From the NCBI GenBank assembly GCA_965247475.1, contig OZ252016.1, positions 434,001 to 498,000 of the forward strand: a stretch of DNA of 64,000 nucleotides, read 5' to 3'. The DNA comes from G965247475 sp965247475 (GTDB lineage: Bacteria > Chloroflexota > UBA11872). Both the position numbers and the translations under genes were made by a program. Below are positions 35,172 to 44,573 of this stretch, in pieces. A model generated the notes under the pieces. It was not told the DNA's origin and made no database searches. It saw nothing but the letters and a program-made list of their open reading frames with translations. Within the stretch, counting starts at the first letter, position 1, and each line of letters begins with the position of its first letter.

Positions 35172-35293
35172 CGGACCACCGCGGCGTGGCCCGCCGGTGT
35201 GTTGGGAACGCGCCAGGCGTCCCGGGTCGGGTGCGCCGCGACATCCAGGTGATCGCGGGCGACGTCCAGGCCGAGATACGGGGGCTGGGGCAT
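35172..35293 (-). pseudogene. IS110-family transposase N-terminal remnant
   Basis: The reverse strand encodes MPQPPYLGLDVARDHLDVAA and then HPTRDAWRVPN, the first catalytic Asp region of IS110 transposases (GLDVAKDHLDVA). About 43 residues are left. It stops at the 46-bp repeat. It differs from the copy at the start of the window, so it is a separate element. Confidence 0.6.
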
Positions 35294-35501
35294 TTCGGTA
35301 CCCTCCCATGCGGCGCCGGCCACCCACCCAGCCTTGCAAGATGCGGGCTCGCCACGGCGGCCCTGGCAACGGTACGGGCTCTGGGCCGGAGCCAACGGCC
35401 GGGACGACCACGCTACCGATCGGTCTCTTGGGACCTAGGGGCGGACGGTCTGCCCCGGCCCGGCGCTTCCCCCGGACGATCCGAGGGCCTTGCAACATAC
35501 A

Positions 35502-35525
35502 AGGGGCGGTTCGCGAACCGCCCCT
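35502..35525. repeat. Palindromic repeat, type C
   Basis: A perfect 24-bp palindrome built from AGGGGCGGTTCG and its complement. Relatives are at 28894-28917 and, degenerate, near 32376. Confidence 0.75.
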
Positions 35526-35535
35526 ACTGCTCACC

Positions 35536-35717
35536 TGTCATTCGAGCTGAAGGCGAGGAATCGCATGGCCGCCGGACCGGCGAGAGCCCGTCCTGAGTCG
35601 ATCGAAGGGCCTCTCCTGAGCCCATCGAAGGAATCTACCGGCGCGCCCGTGCGTGTCCCCCCGTGCACCCTGAGCCCTTCGGCAGGCTCAGGACAGGCCC
35701 TGTCGAAGGGGGCACGG
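35536..35717. repeat. Composite dispersed repeat, types B and A
   Basis: A type B unit beginning TGTCATTCGAGCTGAAGG (35536-35589) is followed by a spacer with short TCGAAGG motifs and by a type A unit (35663-35717) in which an extra CCTGAGCC-like arm is inserted. The same B-spacer-A order occurs at 49870-50140 and 55866-56072. The region 35091-35793 has no gene. Confidence 0.7.
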
Positions 35718-35793
35718 GAATGGTCTGGCTCAGGACAGGCGCTGCCGGATGACGGCGGCGCCGCAAACCCGGAGACCCCCCGTCACTCAGTGG

Positions 35794-36753
35794 TTACGCT
35801 GACAGCCGCACTCGCGGATCGACGTAGGTGTACAGCACGTCCACCAGGATATTGAGCAGCACGTACACCACTGCCGCGAGCATCACCACCGCCTGCACGA
35901 TTGGGTAGTCGCGCTTGATGATGGCGTTGACCAGCGTGAATCCGAGACCCTGACGCACGAAGACGATCTCGACGACCACCGCGCCGGCCAGCAGGCTGCC
36001 GAACTCGAGGCCAACGATCGTGATGACGGGAATCAGCGCGTTCTGCAGCGCGTGCCGCCATATCACCCGGCGCTCGGCCAGGCCCTTGGCGCGGGCAGTG
36101 CGCACGTAGTCTCGGCTGAGCACGTCCAGCATCGAAGAGCGGGTAAGTCGCGCGAGAATCGCCGACGAGAACACCCCCAACGTGATGGCCGGCATGATCA
36201 GCGCCGTTGGACCTTCGTCGGCGATCGAGGGCAGCCAGTCGAGCATGATGCTGAACAGGTAGATCATCATCAGGCCAAGGAAGAAGCTCGGTATCGAAAC
36301 CCCGATCACGGAGGCGAACTGGCTCAGGTAGTCAACCAGGGTGTGATGGTGCACGGCCGACATCACACCGGCAATCAATCCGATGAAGAGGGCCACGCCC
36401 ATGCCCGCGAGGGTCAGCTGAAGCGTGGCTGGGAACTGCTCGGCGATGATGTCGGTCACGCGCTGCTGGGTCCGGAACGAGCGGCCGAAATCGCCGCGCA
36501 CCACATCGGCCACGTAGAGGACGAACTGGGCTGGAATCGGTTTATCGAGGTTGTAGGCGGCGCGCAGGTCCTCGACCACCTCCTGCGAGATGACCCCCGT
36601 GCCCGTGACCCCGCCGACGTTGCCGGCCTGCGAATAGAAAAGCAGCTGGACCGGATCGCCCGGGATCAGGCGCAGGATGACAAATACGACGAGCAGGACG
36701 CCAACCAGCACCGGCACGGCGGCCAGTAGCCGCCCTGCAACGTATCTCGCCAT
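35794..36753 (-). CDS. Oligopeptide/dipeptide-type ABC transporter permease (DppB-like)
   Basis: A 319-residue permease of the binding-protein-dependent (Opp/Dpp) class. It begins MARYVAGRLLAAVPVLVGVL, the typical first helix, followed by a long periplasmic loop, and later contains the EAA-like segment RTARAKGLAERRVIWRHAL for ATPase contact, with several hydrophobic helices. It forms the pore with the DppC-like protein at 38.9 kb. The gene ends the cassette C-A-B; no ATPase gene is adjacent. Confidence 0.9.
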   Translation of the reverse strand: MARYVAGRLLAAVPVLVGVLLVVFVILRLIPGDPVQLLFYSQAGNVGGVTGTGVISQEVVEDLRAAYNLDKPIPAQFVLYVADVVRGDFGRSFRTQQRVTDIIAEQFPATLQLTLAGMGVALFIGLIAGVMSAVHHHTLVDYLSQFASVIGVSIPSFFLGLMMIYLFSIMLDWLPSIADEGPTALIMPAITLGVFSSAILARLTRSSMLDVLSRDYVRTARAKGLAERRVIWRHALQNALIPVITIVGLEFGSLLAGAVVVEIVFVRQGLGFTLVNAIIKRDYPIVQAVVMLAAVVYVLLNILVDVLYTYVDPRVRLSA

Positions 36754-36793
36754 CGCTGCGCGCTAATCCTTGGGCAAATCTGCTACCCGGCGG

Positions 36794-38782
36794 CTATGAC
36801 TCCTTCGCGTACAAATCGTGGATGTAGTGGTGGCCCGGCAGCCCCGTGAAGCTGTTGCCGCCGATCCTGGCGATGTTGAACGCCTTGGTCTGACCCGGAA
36901 TGACCATCGGCAGGCCGACCACGTACTCCATCAGGATCTCTTCCGCGCGTCCGAGCATCTCCGCGCGTCTCTGCTGGTTGAACTCGGCACGCTGCGCATC
37001 CAGCAGCCGATCGACCTCATCGTTGTAGTAGAACGCGAAGGCGCGCCCCGGCTTGCCGTAGCGCGACGAGTGGTACTTGGCATACAGCACGTCGGCGTCC
37101 GGCCCGCCGCCGCCCGACCACACGGTGTTGAACGAGTCCCCGCGGGTCAGCCCGTCGAGGAACTGCGCCCATTCCATCGTGGGATTGTCGACGTAGATGC
37201 CGAGGTCGCGGTCCATCAGCAGCTTGAACGACTCGGGCATCGGATCGTCGGGCGTGAGCGGGAACGGGATCTCGAGCCGCTTCCCGTCACGATAGCGCCA
37301 GTCGCCCTCGCCGCGGAGCCAGCCGGCCTCGTCGAGGATCTCGTTGGCCTTGGCCACGGAGAACGGGTACTTGCTGTCCAGCGCCGGGTTGTGCCCGAAG
37401 GTGCCAGGCACGATCAGGCTATTGGCCGTTGGCGTGAAGCCGCCACTGGCTCGGAACGCCTGCTCAGCCTTGTTGAGGCCGTAGATGAGCGCCAGCCGTA
37501 CGGCGTGCTCGTCCGTCGGCGGCAACTGGGTGTTCAGCTGCAGCAACCAGGGTATGCCCGGCGATGTCGCGATGTAGACCGCGCGCCGCTCGTCCCCGAA
37601 GTGCGGCCTGAGCGCCGTCGCCACCCCGGTCGTCATGCCATCGATGTCGAACGCATCGAAAGCAGCGATCAGCGTGGGGGCATCGCCCGATTGGATGTAG
37701 ACGACCTCATCCGGGTACGCCGCGCCGCGGTTGCGGAAGAACGACGGTCCCCAGTTGTAGTCCTCAAACCGCTCGGTCGTGAGGGTAACGTTCTCCTTCC
37801 AGTCCTTGAACTGCATCGGTCCGGTGCCAACCGGATTGCGGGCAAGGTCCTCCCCGAGCCGATCGACCGCGGTTGGCGACGTGAAGACCACGTAGCCCGA
37901 GCCGATATCGCGCTCGAACAGCACGTTGAGCTGCTTGGTATGGAGTCGGACCGTGAACTCGTCGACGACTTCCGCGCGCTCCACGTTGCTGATGAACTGG
38001 TGGATGAAGCCAGGATCGTTGGCCGGATCCAGCCAGCGGTCGAAGTTGAACTTCACCGCCTCCGCGTTGAACGGCGTGCCGTCGTGGAACTTCACGTCCT
38101 GCCGGAGGTGGAAGGTCCAGCTCATCCAATCGTCAGAAGGTGACCAGCTCGACGCCAGCGACCCGTAGACGTTGTAGTCGGGGCCGGTGATGATCAGGCC
38201 CTCGTAGAGCACATTGCCGCCGGTCGCGAGGTCGTGCCCGTCGGTGAACGTGAGCGGATCGAGATTCGTCACCGGGGTGGTCCCGGAGAACGTCAGGCGA
38301 CCGCCGCGCTGCGGATTCCACTCGGTGAGGCGATCAATGCTCGCTTTCTTCGTGATGCCGGGAGCACCGCTCCCCGCCGGGGACACGCCCTCGCCAACGA
38401 TCACCTTCTCGACCTCGACGACCTTCTCGACCTCGACAACCTTCTCGACCTCGACAACCTTCTCGACCTCGACCGGGACCTCCCTGATGGTCTCGACCTC
38501 GACCGGGACCTCCCTCTCAACGATCCGGTCGACCGGAACCACCCTGATGGTCTCGACCTCGACCGCGACCTCCCTGATGGTCTCGACCTCGACCGGGACC
38601 TCCCTCGCAACGATCCGGTCGACCGGAACTTCCCTGATGGTCTCGATCTCGACCGGCACTTCCTTCGTCACGACCTGCGTCTCACCGCACGCCGCGAGCG
38701 CGGCGGCCCCAACCCCGCCGGCCAGCGCCACCAACCCTAGGCGCATGACCTCGCGCCTGCTGGGCGGTCTTGTTGCGTTCAT
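36794..38782 (-). CDS. Oligopeptide/dipeptide-type ABC substrate-binding lipoprotein with repeat linker
   Basis: A 662-residue protein of the SBP_bac_5 family. The signal sequence has twin arginines (SRREVMRLGLVALAGG) and the lipobox LAAC (Cys32), so it is probably a Tat-exported lipoprotein. A Val/Glu-rich linker follows, built of units like EVPVEVETIREVPVDRI and VEVEKV. The binding domain then begins with GGRLTFSGTTPVTNLDPLTF and includes SWTFHLRQDVKFHDGTPFNAEAV. GGAGGGT lies directly upstream of the ATG at 38782. The ligand is probably a peptide, nickel chelate or oligosaccharide. Confidence 0.88.
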   Translation of the reverse strand: MNATRPPSRREVMRLGLVALAGGVGAAALAACGETQVVTKEVPVEIETIREVPVDRIVAREVPVEVETIREVAVEVETIRVVPVDRIVEREVPVEVETIREVPVEVEKVVEVEKVVEVEKVVEVEKVIVGEGVSPAGSGAPGITKKASIDRLTEWNPQRGGRLTFSGTTPVTNLDPLTFTDGHDLATGGNVLYEGLIITGPDYNVYGSLASSWSPSDDWMSWTFHLRQDVKFHDGTPFNAEAVKFNFDRWLDPANDPGFIHQFISNVERAEVVDEFTVRLHTKQLNVLFERDIGSGYVVFTSPTAVDRLGEDLARNPVGTGPMQFKDWKENVTLTTERFEDYNWGPSFFRNRGAAYPDEVVYIQSGDAPTLIAAFDAFDIDGMTTGVATALRPHFGDERRAVYIATSPGIPWLLQLNTQLPPTDEHAVRLALIYGLNKAEQAFRASGGFTPTANSLIVPGTFGHNPALDSKYPFSVAKANEILDEAGWLRGEGDWRYRDGKRLEIPFPLTPDDPMPESFKLLMDRDLGIYVDNPTMEWAQFLDGLTRGDSFNTVWSGGGGPDADVLYAKYHSSRYGKPGRAFAFYYNDEVDRLLDAQRAEFNQQRRAEMLGRAEEILMEYVVGLPMVIPGQTKAFNIARIGGNSFTGLPGHHYIHDLYAKES

Positions 38783-38879
38783 CGATACCCTCCCGTGGCT
38801 ATTCGGAACGGCACGCGCCGCCCCATTCACCAAGCAAACCTTCGAGATCAACCGATTCGAGCGATAGGGCACCCCTTCC

Positions 38880-39782
38880 CTAGGTGGCCCACGCGTCGGC
38901 TTGCGGATCGAGCGCCTCGCGCAGACCGTCCCCGAGCATGTTGATTGAGAGCACCGTGATCATGAGTGCGCCGCCATTGGCAAAGGCGATCCAGGGCGCG
39001 GCGCGGAGATGAAGGCGCGAGTCGGCGAGATCGAGCCCCCACTCCGCCGTGGGGGGCGTGGCCCCCAGGCCCAGAAAGCTCAGTCCGGCGGCCGCGATGA
39101 TGGACGTACCGAGGCCCAGCGTCGCCATGACGATCACCGGGCTCACGATGTTCGGCAGAATGTGCCGCAGCATGATGCGCGTGTCGCGCATCCCCAGGGC
39201 GCGGGCGGACCGCACGTAGCCAAGCTCCTTGGCCGCAAGCGTGGCGCCGCGCACGACGCGCGCGTAGTAGGGGATGCCGGCGATCCCCAGCGCCACCATC
39301 GCGTTCTGGAGACCGGGCCCCAGCGCCGCCACGATCGTGAGCGCGAGCAGCAGCCCGGGAAACGCGAGCATGATGTCGAGCACCCGGCCGATCACGCTGC
39401 TCACCCAGCCGCCAAAATAGCCGGCGACCAGGCCCACAAGCGTGCCGCCGACGCTCGCGAGCGCCACCGCCACCACGCCCACCCGCAGTGAAACCGGCGC
39501 CGCGCGGACAACGCGGGTAAACACGTCGCGCCCCAGGTCGTCCGTTCCGAACCAGTGCTCGGTGGTCGGCGCGCTCAGGCCGTGGATCGGGTCGAAGGAA
39601 TTGACCGGCTCCCGGGCGATCAGCTCGGAGAAGCTCGCGACCCCGATCATGAAGAGCAGGATCGCTCCGCCTACCAGCGCCGCCTTGTTGCGCCGCAACC
39701 GCCCCCAGGCCTGGCTCCACTCGCTGCGGGTGCGAGCCGGGGGAACCGCAGTGGCCGCGTCGATCCGCTGGGCGACGGCCAT
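38880..39782 (-). CDS. Oligopeptide/dipeptide-type ABC transporter permease (DppC-like)
   Basis: A 300-residue permease with an N-terminal cytosolic segment, a first hydrophobic helix (AALVGGAILLFMIGVASF), the HWFGTDDLGRDVFTRVV signature of DppC-type permeases, and the EAA loop GYVRSARALGMRDTRIMLRHILP. It pairs with the DppB-like protein. It is the first gene of the C-A-B cassette on the minus strand, 97 bp upstream of the binding-protein gene. Confidence 0.9.
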   Translation of the reverse strand: MAVAQRIDAATAVPPARTRSEWSQAWGRLRRNKAALVGGAILLFMIGVASFSELIAREPVNSFDPIHGLSAPTTEHWFGTDDLGRDVFTRVVRAAPVSLRVGVVAVALASVGGTLVGLVAGYFGGWVSSVIGRVLDIMLAFPGLLLALTIVAALGPGLQNAMVALGIAGIPYYARVVRGATLAAKELGYVRSARALGMRDTRIMLRHILPNIVSPVIVMATLGLGTSIIAAAGLSFLGLGATPPTAEWGLDLADSRLHLRAAPWIAFANGGALMITVLSINMLGDGLREALDPQADAWAT

Positions 39783-40221
39783 GGCGGCCTACCGGGCCAA
39801 GGGCGCGCATCGGGTGTCGCGCCCGAGTCGGGCGCCGTCGCGAGCTTGGCTCCATACTTCCATCGCGCCCGTCCGTGGCGCGACGCCACACCTACCGACG
39901 GAGTCCCAGCACGCTAGGACGCGACGGAAACCGTGTCAAACGCGGCTCGAGCGTGATCGGGTCCCGCCGGTCGTCGGCACGGCCCCCTGTGCACTCTGAG
40001 CCGCTTCCCCATGTCATTCCTGGGTGTCAGGTTGCGAGCACTCGGGAGGGCTACGCTCCCGAGTGGACCGGCGGGGGTCTGTCCCGAGTCCGTCGAACCG
40101 CCTGTCCGGAGTTCATCCAAGCAATCCCATGGCTGGCGCCGAGGTCTGCTAGCCTCCCTCGCGTTGAACAGCGCGCGCGGGCAGCGATCGCGCGTGGGCG
40201 CCGGGATTGGGGAACCGTTCG
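39783..40221. other. Divergent region with a perfect hairpin and a 46-bp repeat
   Basis: This 439-bp gap separates the divergent DppC-like and beta-propeller genes. It holds a perfect 10-bp stem, CACTCGGGAG at 40039-40048 and CTCCCGAGTG at 40056-40065, around GGCTACG. Copy 2 of the 46-bp repeat lies at 40135-40180 with TAGCCT at 40150-40155. A degenerate type A unit sits near 39989. No gene was recognised. Confidence 0.5.
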
Positions 40222-41706
40222 ATGGCCCGTACCGACTGTCTGTCGATGATTCTCGACGAGGACATTGCCGACCGCGACACGGTGGCGTGGCGCGTCGAGC
40301 CCGCAGTCGTGGATTCCGCCAACCCGCTCATCGAGCCGCGCTATCCATGGGACAGCGGCGCTACCTTTGCGCACGGCACCTTTCTGCTCGATCCGATCGA
40401 CGGGCTCTGGAAGGGCTGGTACCTCTCCACCCCGCCCGGCGAGCACGCCCGTCGCTTGACCTATGCGACTTCGGAAGACGGGATCAACTGGACGCGCCCC
40501 GAGCTCGACCTCTGCCCGCAGCCCGGCTACCCCCGCAGCAACGTCATCTTCGACTTTGATTCAGGCGGCGTGTCGTCCTTCGCCTCCGTGATCGTGCACC
40601 CGGACGCGGAGGCCGAGCGGCGCTACGAGATGTTCTGCATGCGTGTGCCCGGGCGGCCCGCGGGCATCGGGGCCAAGTTCGTCCGCGGGATCGAGCCCAA
40701 GCCGGGCGAGACCGGCCATCCGTTCGCCACCTACCGTTACTTCTCGCCTGATGGGATCAACTGGACCGCCCATGAAGGCCCGCTGCTCGTGCCCCAGATG
40801 TCCGCCCGCATGATCCTGCCGTACGCCACGCCGATTGGCGGCGCCGATCACTCGGCCTACTACCTCGACGAGGATGGCGGTTACGTCCTCTATCAGAAGG
40901 TGGGCGAGACCATGCACGGCGGCGGCTTCGTCCCCTACGACTGCTTCCCGCAGGGGCGCCGCGTGATGGCGCGCCGCACCAGTCCGAACGGATCCGATTG
41001 GTCGCCGCTCGAAGTCATCCTCCAGCCCGACTGGCGCGATCCCCAGGACCTGCAGCTCATGGAGCTCATCCCGATGAAGGTCCGCGGCGGCTACGTCGGC
41101 CTGCTCTGTTGCTACAACGTCCTGGAGCAGTCGATCGACTGGCAGTTCGCGGCCAGCGAGGACGGCCGCATCTGGTCGCGGCCCAGCCGGCGGCCGTCGA
41201 TGCCGCTCGCGCCGCTCGGTGACTACGGCGGTGGCATGCTCTGGCCGAACCACAACTTCATCGAGCACGGCGGCCGACAGTACATGATCTACAGCGGGCT
41301 CGAGGGTCTGCACGGCGATACCTACGCGAGCGAACCCAATCTCAACGCGTTTCATGGCGCTGTCTGTCGGGCCAGTTGGGAGACCGATCGGTACTGGGCG
41401 GCCGTCAGCGCCGTCGGCGGCGCGACCGTGGGGAGCTTCACCACCCATCCGGCGCCGGTTGGCGGCAAGCGCCTCGTCCTCAACGCCGCCACATCCACCG
41501 TGAGCGAGGGCGATCTTGAGGTCGAGCTCGTCGATCCGGACGGCGCGCCGATCCAGGGGTTTACGCGCGCCGACTACCAGGCCTGGCGGGGCGATTCAAA
41601 GTCGCAGCCGGTGCGTTGGACCGGCGGAGAAGTTGCGCCTCGCGACCATGTGGCCGCGCGCTTCTTCATCCGGCAGTCGCGGCTGTACGGATACGCCTGG
41701 GAGTGA
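40222..41706 (+). CDS. Beta-propeller glycosidase-like protein (GH32/GH43-related), paralogue 1
   Basis: A 494-residue protein with repeated blade-like motifs: YATSEDGINWTRP, YRYFSPDGINWT, ARRTSPNGSDWSPLE and FAASEDGRIWSRP, the Asp-box-like pattern S/PDG..W of five-bladed glycosidase propellers. The C-terminal beta-rich domain includes RLVLNAATSTVSEGDLEVEL and PVRWTGGE. There is no signal peptide, so it is cytoplasmic. It is related to the protein at 59.8 kb. The catalytic acids could not be placed with certainty. The ATG follows GGGGAACC. Confidence 0.7.
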   Translation: MARTDCLSMILDEDIADRDTVAWRVEPAVVDSANPLIEPRYPWDSGATFAHGTFLLDPIDGLWKGWYLSTPPGEHARRLTYATSEDGINWTRPELDLCPQPGYPRSNVIFDFDSGGVSSFASVIVHPDAEAERRYEMFCMRVPGRPAGIGAKFVRGIEPKPGETGHPFATYRYFSPDGINWTAHEGPLLVPQMSARMILPYATPIGGADHSAYYLDEDGGYVLYQKVGETMHGGGFVPYDCFPQGRRVMARRTSPNGSDWSPLEVILQPDWRDPQDLQLMELIPMKVRGGYVGLLCCYNVLEQSIDWQFAASEDGRIWSRPSRRPSMPLAPLGDYGGGMLWPNHNFIEHGGRQYMIYSGLEGLHGDTYASEPNLNAFHGAVCRASWETDRYWAAVSAVGGATVGSFTTHPAPVGGKRLVLNAATSTVSEGDLEVELVDPDGAPIQGFTRADYQAWRGDSKSQPVRWTGGEVAPRDHVAARFFIRQSRLYGYAWE

Positions 41707-41730
41707 TCGTGTCGCGCCGCATCCGCGCTG

Positions 41731-41887
41731 CGGACGGCTGACCGTCGCGCCGACGCGGAGCCGACGACTGACCGTCGTTCCGACGCCGAGCGGACCACTC
41801 ACTGTCATTCCGACGCGCAGCGGAGAAATCTCACGGCGCGCCCGCGCATGTCCCCCCGTGAACCCTGAGCCAGTCGAAGGGGCACGG
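41731..41887. repeat. Three tandem 30-bp units plus a type A repeat
   Basis: Three 30-bp units, 41731-41760, 41761-41790 and 41791-41820, share the frame CGGAC..CTGACCGTC..CCGACGC.GAG. The third grades into the GTCATTCCGACGCGCAGC element found elsewhere. A type A unit begins GTGAACCCTGAGCCAGTC at 41858. The 295-bp gap between the two converging genes holds nothing else recognisable. Confidence 0.7.
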
Positions 41888-42001
41888 CAACGGCCCGGTC
41901 CAGGACACGTGTACCCCGGCCGCCGAGCATGCACCCGCCGCCGGCCACATAGACACAACCGACCCGCCTCGTCGTCGGCGCGACCGGGTGGTTGTTCGCC
42001 G

Positions 42002-43126
42002 CTAGAACGTCGAAGTGGTCTCGAGGAATCGCCCGCTCGCGCTGGACTTGGGAACGAGCTCGAGCACCTCGATGATGTGCAGGGCGTGACGGGCGGACAT
42101 CTGCAGTTCGGCGTCGTCGAGGATGCAGTCGACCAGGTGCGTGATCGCGCCCGCGCGCGGCACGATCCCCCACCCGTCGTTGGGCTGTCCGACCGGCTTC
42201 CAGGTTGGCGCGCGGTCGCCGTCGAGACGGTAGAGCTCGATGCTGTCGGCGCCCATGCCGCCGTTGATCGCCAGCACGCCCTCGTCGCCGTAGTACTCGG
42301 TGTGCGGACCTCGGAAGCTCGGCGGCAGGTAGCCGGAGTAGGCCATCCCGAGCCGGTCGTCGCCCCAATCGAAGAGCATCGCGTTGTTGTCCGGCGCGGT
42401 GGCCGTGAACGCCTGTCCCTTGGTCGGTCCGCTGAGCGCCACCCGCTCCCGCACCGCGATCCCCGTCAGGGCGCCGACGCGCTGGATCGGGCCGAGCAGG
42501 CTCGTCGGCTCGATCAGCTGGTAGGTCGTGAGGTCGAAGAGCGGGCCGCCTTCCGCCGCGTCGAACATCCAGGTCTGATCGGTCGGCGGCGTCTCCAGTC
42601 GCGCGATCACGGGATCCAGCCGCCGCCATTCAGTCTCGCGGTCGGCCGGGTTCGCGGTCATCTGCGTGCGCACGAATGAGATCTGGCCGATCGCGCCGTC
42701 GAGCAGCAGCTCCTTCGCGCGCTGCGAGACCGGTTCGAATACCATCGCCGGCGCCGCGGCGAGCTTGAGCCCTCGCCGCTCGGCCAGCTCGACGATCTCG
42801 GTCGCCTTCTCGAAAGTGTGCGCGATGGGCTTCTCGATGCCGAGGTGCCGGCCCGCCTCCAGCACCTTCTTGGCGTGCTCGTAGTGCTGGGTGTGCCTGG
42901 TCAGCACCAGCACCGCTTCCACGTCCGTCCGCGCGAGCATCTCGTCGAGATCCTCGAACGCCGCGCGTGCGCCCCATTTCTCGGCGGCGGCCCGCGCGCG
43001 CCCCGGCGCCACGTCGGCCAGCGCGGTCAGCTCGGCCCGCGCGCCGTGCGCGACGATGGCATCGAGATAGAACAGCTCGGCTACGGTGCCGATCCCGACC
43101 ACGCCGACCTTGACCTTCCGCGCCAC
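42002..43126 (-). CDS. Gfo/Idh/MocA family oxidoreductase
   Basis: A 374-residue NAD(P)-dependent oxidoreductase. The Rossmann motif is in KVGVVGIGTVAE, followed by the EKP motif in LGIEKPIAHT, characteristic of the family, and by the two-domain C-terminal region with LFDLTTYQLIEPTSLLGP. Members oxidise sugars, inositols or their derivatives. The GTG at 43126, with AAGG about seven bases upstream, is chosen as the start directly before the first strand. It diverges from the MFS gene across a 139-bp gap and converges with the beta-propeller gene. Confidence 0.85.
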   Translation of the reverse strand: MARKVKVGVVGIGTVAELFYLDAIVAHGARAELTALADVAPGRARAAAEKWGARAAFEDLDEMLARTDVEAVLVLTRHTQHYEHAKKVLEAGRHLGIEKPIAHTFEKATEIVELAERRGLKLAAAPAMVFEPVSQRAKELLLDGAIGQISFVRTQMTANPADRETEWRRLDPVIARLETPPTDQTWMFDAAEGGPLFDLTTYQLIEPTSLLGPIQRVGALTGIAVRERVALSGPTKGQAFTATAPDNNAMLFDWGDDRLGMAYSGYLPPSFRGPHTEYYGDEGVLAINGGMGADSIELYRLDGDRAPTWKPVGQPNDGWGIVPRAGAITHLVDCILDDAELQMSARHALHIIEVLELVPKSSASGRFLETTSTF

Positions 43127-43265
43127 GGTGATGCCTTTGCAGTGAAGGCCCGCGGGCGCCTCGGGGCGATCGCGGGCCGACTGGAACGCCAAGTTTGCGT
43201 GGCTTGCTGAGCGCGCACAACTGGGGCGCGAGGCCGCGAGGCGACCCCTCGAATGGGGCGGCCGC

Positions 43266-44522
43266 GTGAACGAACCGAGACGTATTTCGTCCGCCCTCGC
43301 GGGCGAGGCACCGGTGGGCGCGTCGCTGCCACGACTGTTTCCGGCGCTGGCCGCGGCCATGTTCGCGGGCACCTTGCTGCTCCACAGCTTCCACGCGATT
43401 CCGCATCTGATCGCGGCGGATTTCAACCTGTCGGTCGCGGTCGTCGCGCAGGCGCTCACGATCGATGCCGCCGTATCGATTGCGGCCGCGCTCGTAGTCG
43501 TGCCCGTGTCGGATCGCGTCGGGCGTCGAGGCATGCTGCTTGCGTCGATGGTCATCAGCGCCGGCGGCGCCGTGCTGGTGGCAGCCGCTCCCGCGTTTTG
43601 GGTGGCTGCCGTCGGGTTTGCCCTGTTCGGAATCGGACGCGGCGTCACGTTCCCGCTGCTGTTTGGCACGCTGGCCGATGTCTACGCGCACCCGCGCCGC
43701 GACCCGCGCGTGGCTGCGCTGCTAGCCGTCAGCCGCATCGCATTCATCCTGGCGCCCATCACCGCCGGATTCGTCGCGAGCGCACTCTCCTGGCGGGCGG
43801 CGTTCGGGGTTGCTTCGGCGGTCGTTGTCGCGGCGTCGCTCGTGGTCGCCGTGCGGACCCGCCGGCAGATGCGGGCGCCGCGTTCCGCGCGGTCCGGCGT
43901 CAATCCGGTCACCGGCGGCCTCCGCACCGTATGGCGATCGCGCGAGCTGCGCACGCTGCTGGCCGCCAACGTTGCGTTCGCGATTGGCGGGATGGCTTCG
44001 CTGGCCTTCGTGGGCGCGTATGTGGCTGTCGACTTCGGCCTGCGCCCGCACGAAGCGGGCCTGGTGCTGGCGGCCGGCTCCGTTGCCGCCGGCGCGGGCG
44101 CTCTGATCAGCATGCGGCTGGGCCTCCGGCACCGCCTGACCGTGAGCGTGGCCGCCGGCGTGGTCCTGGCGGGCGGCCTGCTTGGCGCCTTCGTGCTGGC
44201 CCGATCGGTGCCGCTGGTCGTGGTCGCGTTTGTCACCGGGGCGTTCGGGTATGGCCTGCGCGACACGCCGATGCGGAGCTTGATGATGGATGGCGCGCCG
44301 GGCCATCTCGGCACGATCAGCGGGCTGATTCAGGTCAGCCTCTCGACCGGTCTGCTGCTTGGCGCATCGTTCGGTGGTCTCGTGCTCGGCGTCGCCGGGT
44401 TTCCCGCGGTCGGATGGCTGCTCGCCGTCGCCGTGTTGCTCGGGACGCTGATGCTCGGGAGCGCCGCTCGTTCTGCCGCCGGCGGCCGCTCGACTCGAAG
44501 CCGCGCGGCGGCCCCGAGCTAG
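43266..44522 (+). CDS. Major facilitator superfamily transporter
   Basis: A 418-residue inner-membrane protein with about 12 hydrophobic helices. The MFS motif A appears in the loop PVSDRVGRRGM between helices 2 and 3, with a second, degenerate half after a basic central loop (RTRRQMRAPRSARSG). A drug or sugar exporter of the DHA type is plausible. The start is a GTG. The substrate cannot be assigned. Confidence 0.85.
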   Translation: MNEPRRISSALAGEAPVGASLPRLFPALAAAMFAGTLLLHSFHAIPHLIAADFNLSVAVVAQALTIDAAVSIAAALVVVPVSDRVGRRGMLLASMVISAGGAVLVAAAPAFWVAAVGFALFGIGRGVTFPLLFGTLADVYAHPRRDPRVAALLAVSRIAFILAPITAGFVASALSWRAAFGVASAVVVAASLVVAVRTRRQMRAPRSARSGVNPVTGGLRTVWRSRELRTLLAANVAFAIGGMASLAFVGAYVAVDFGLRPHEAGLVLAAGSVAAGAGALISMRLGLRHRLTVSVAAGVVLAGGLLGAFVLARSVPLVVVAFVTGAFGYGLRDTPMRSLMMDGAPGHLGTISGLIQVSLSTGLLLGASFGGLVLGVAGFPAVGWLLAVAVLLGTLMLGSAARSAAGGRSTRSRAAAPS

Positions 44523-44542
44523 CCTGGCGATCCCGACTTACT

Positions 44543-44573
44543 TTGACACGCCCGAAAATCGGTGGCTTATACT
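44543..44573 (+). promoter_or_regulatory. Sigma70-like promoter of the MalG-SBP-MalF operon
   Basis: TTGACA at 44543-44548 is a perfect -35 box. TATACT at 44568-44573 is a good -10 box, 19 bases away (TTATAC would give 18). It lies between the MFS gene and the permease start at 44649. Confidence 0.6.

Noticed and set aside
38388..38680. Short regular repeats resembling a CRISPR array
   Set aside because: The units are 18 bp or variable, lack unique spacers and encode a Val/Glu linker in frame within a binding-protein gene.
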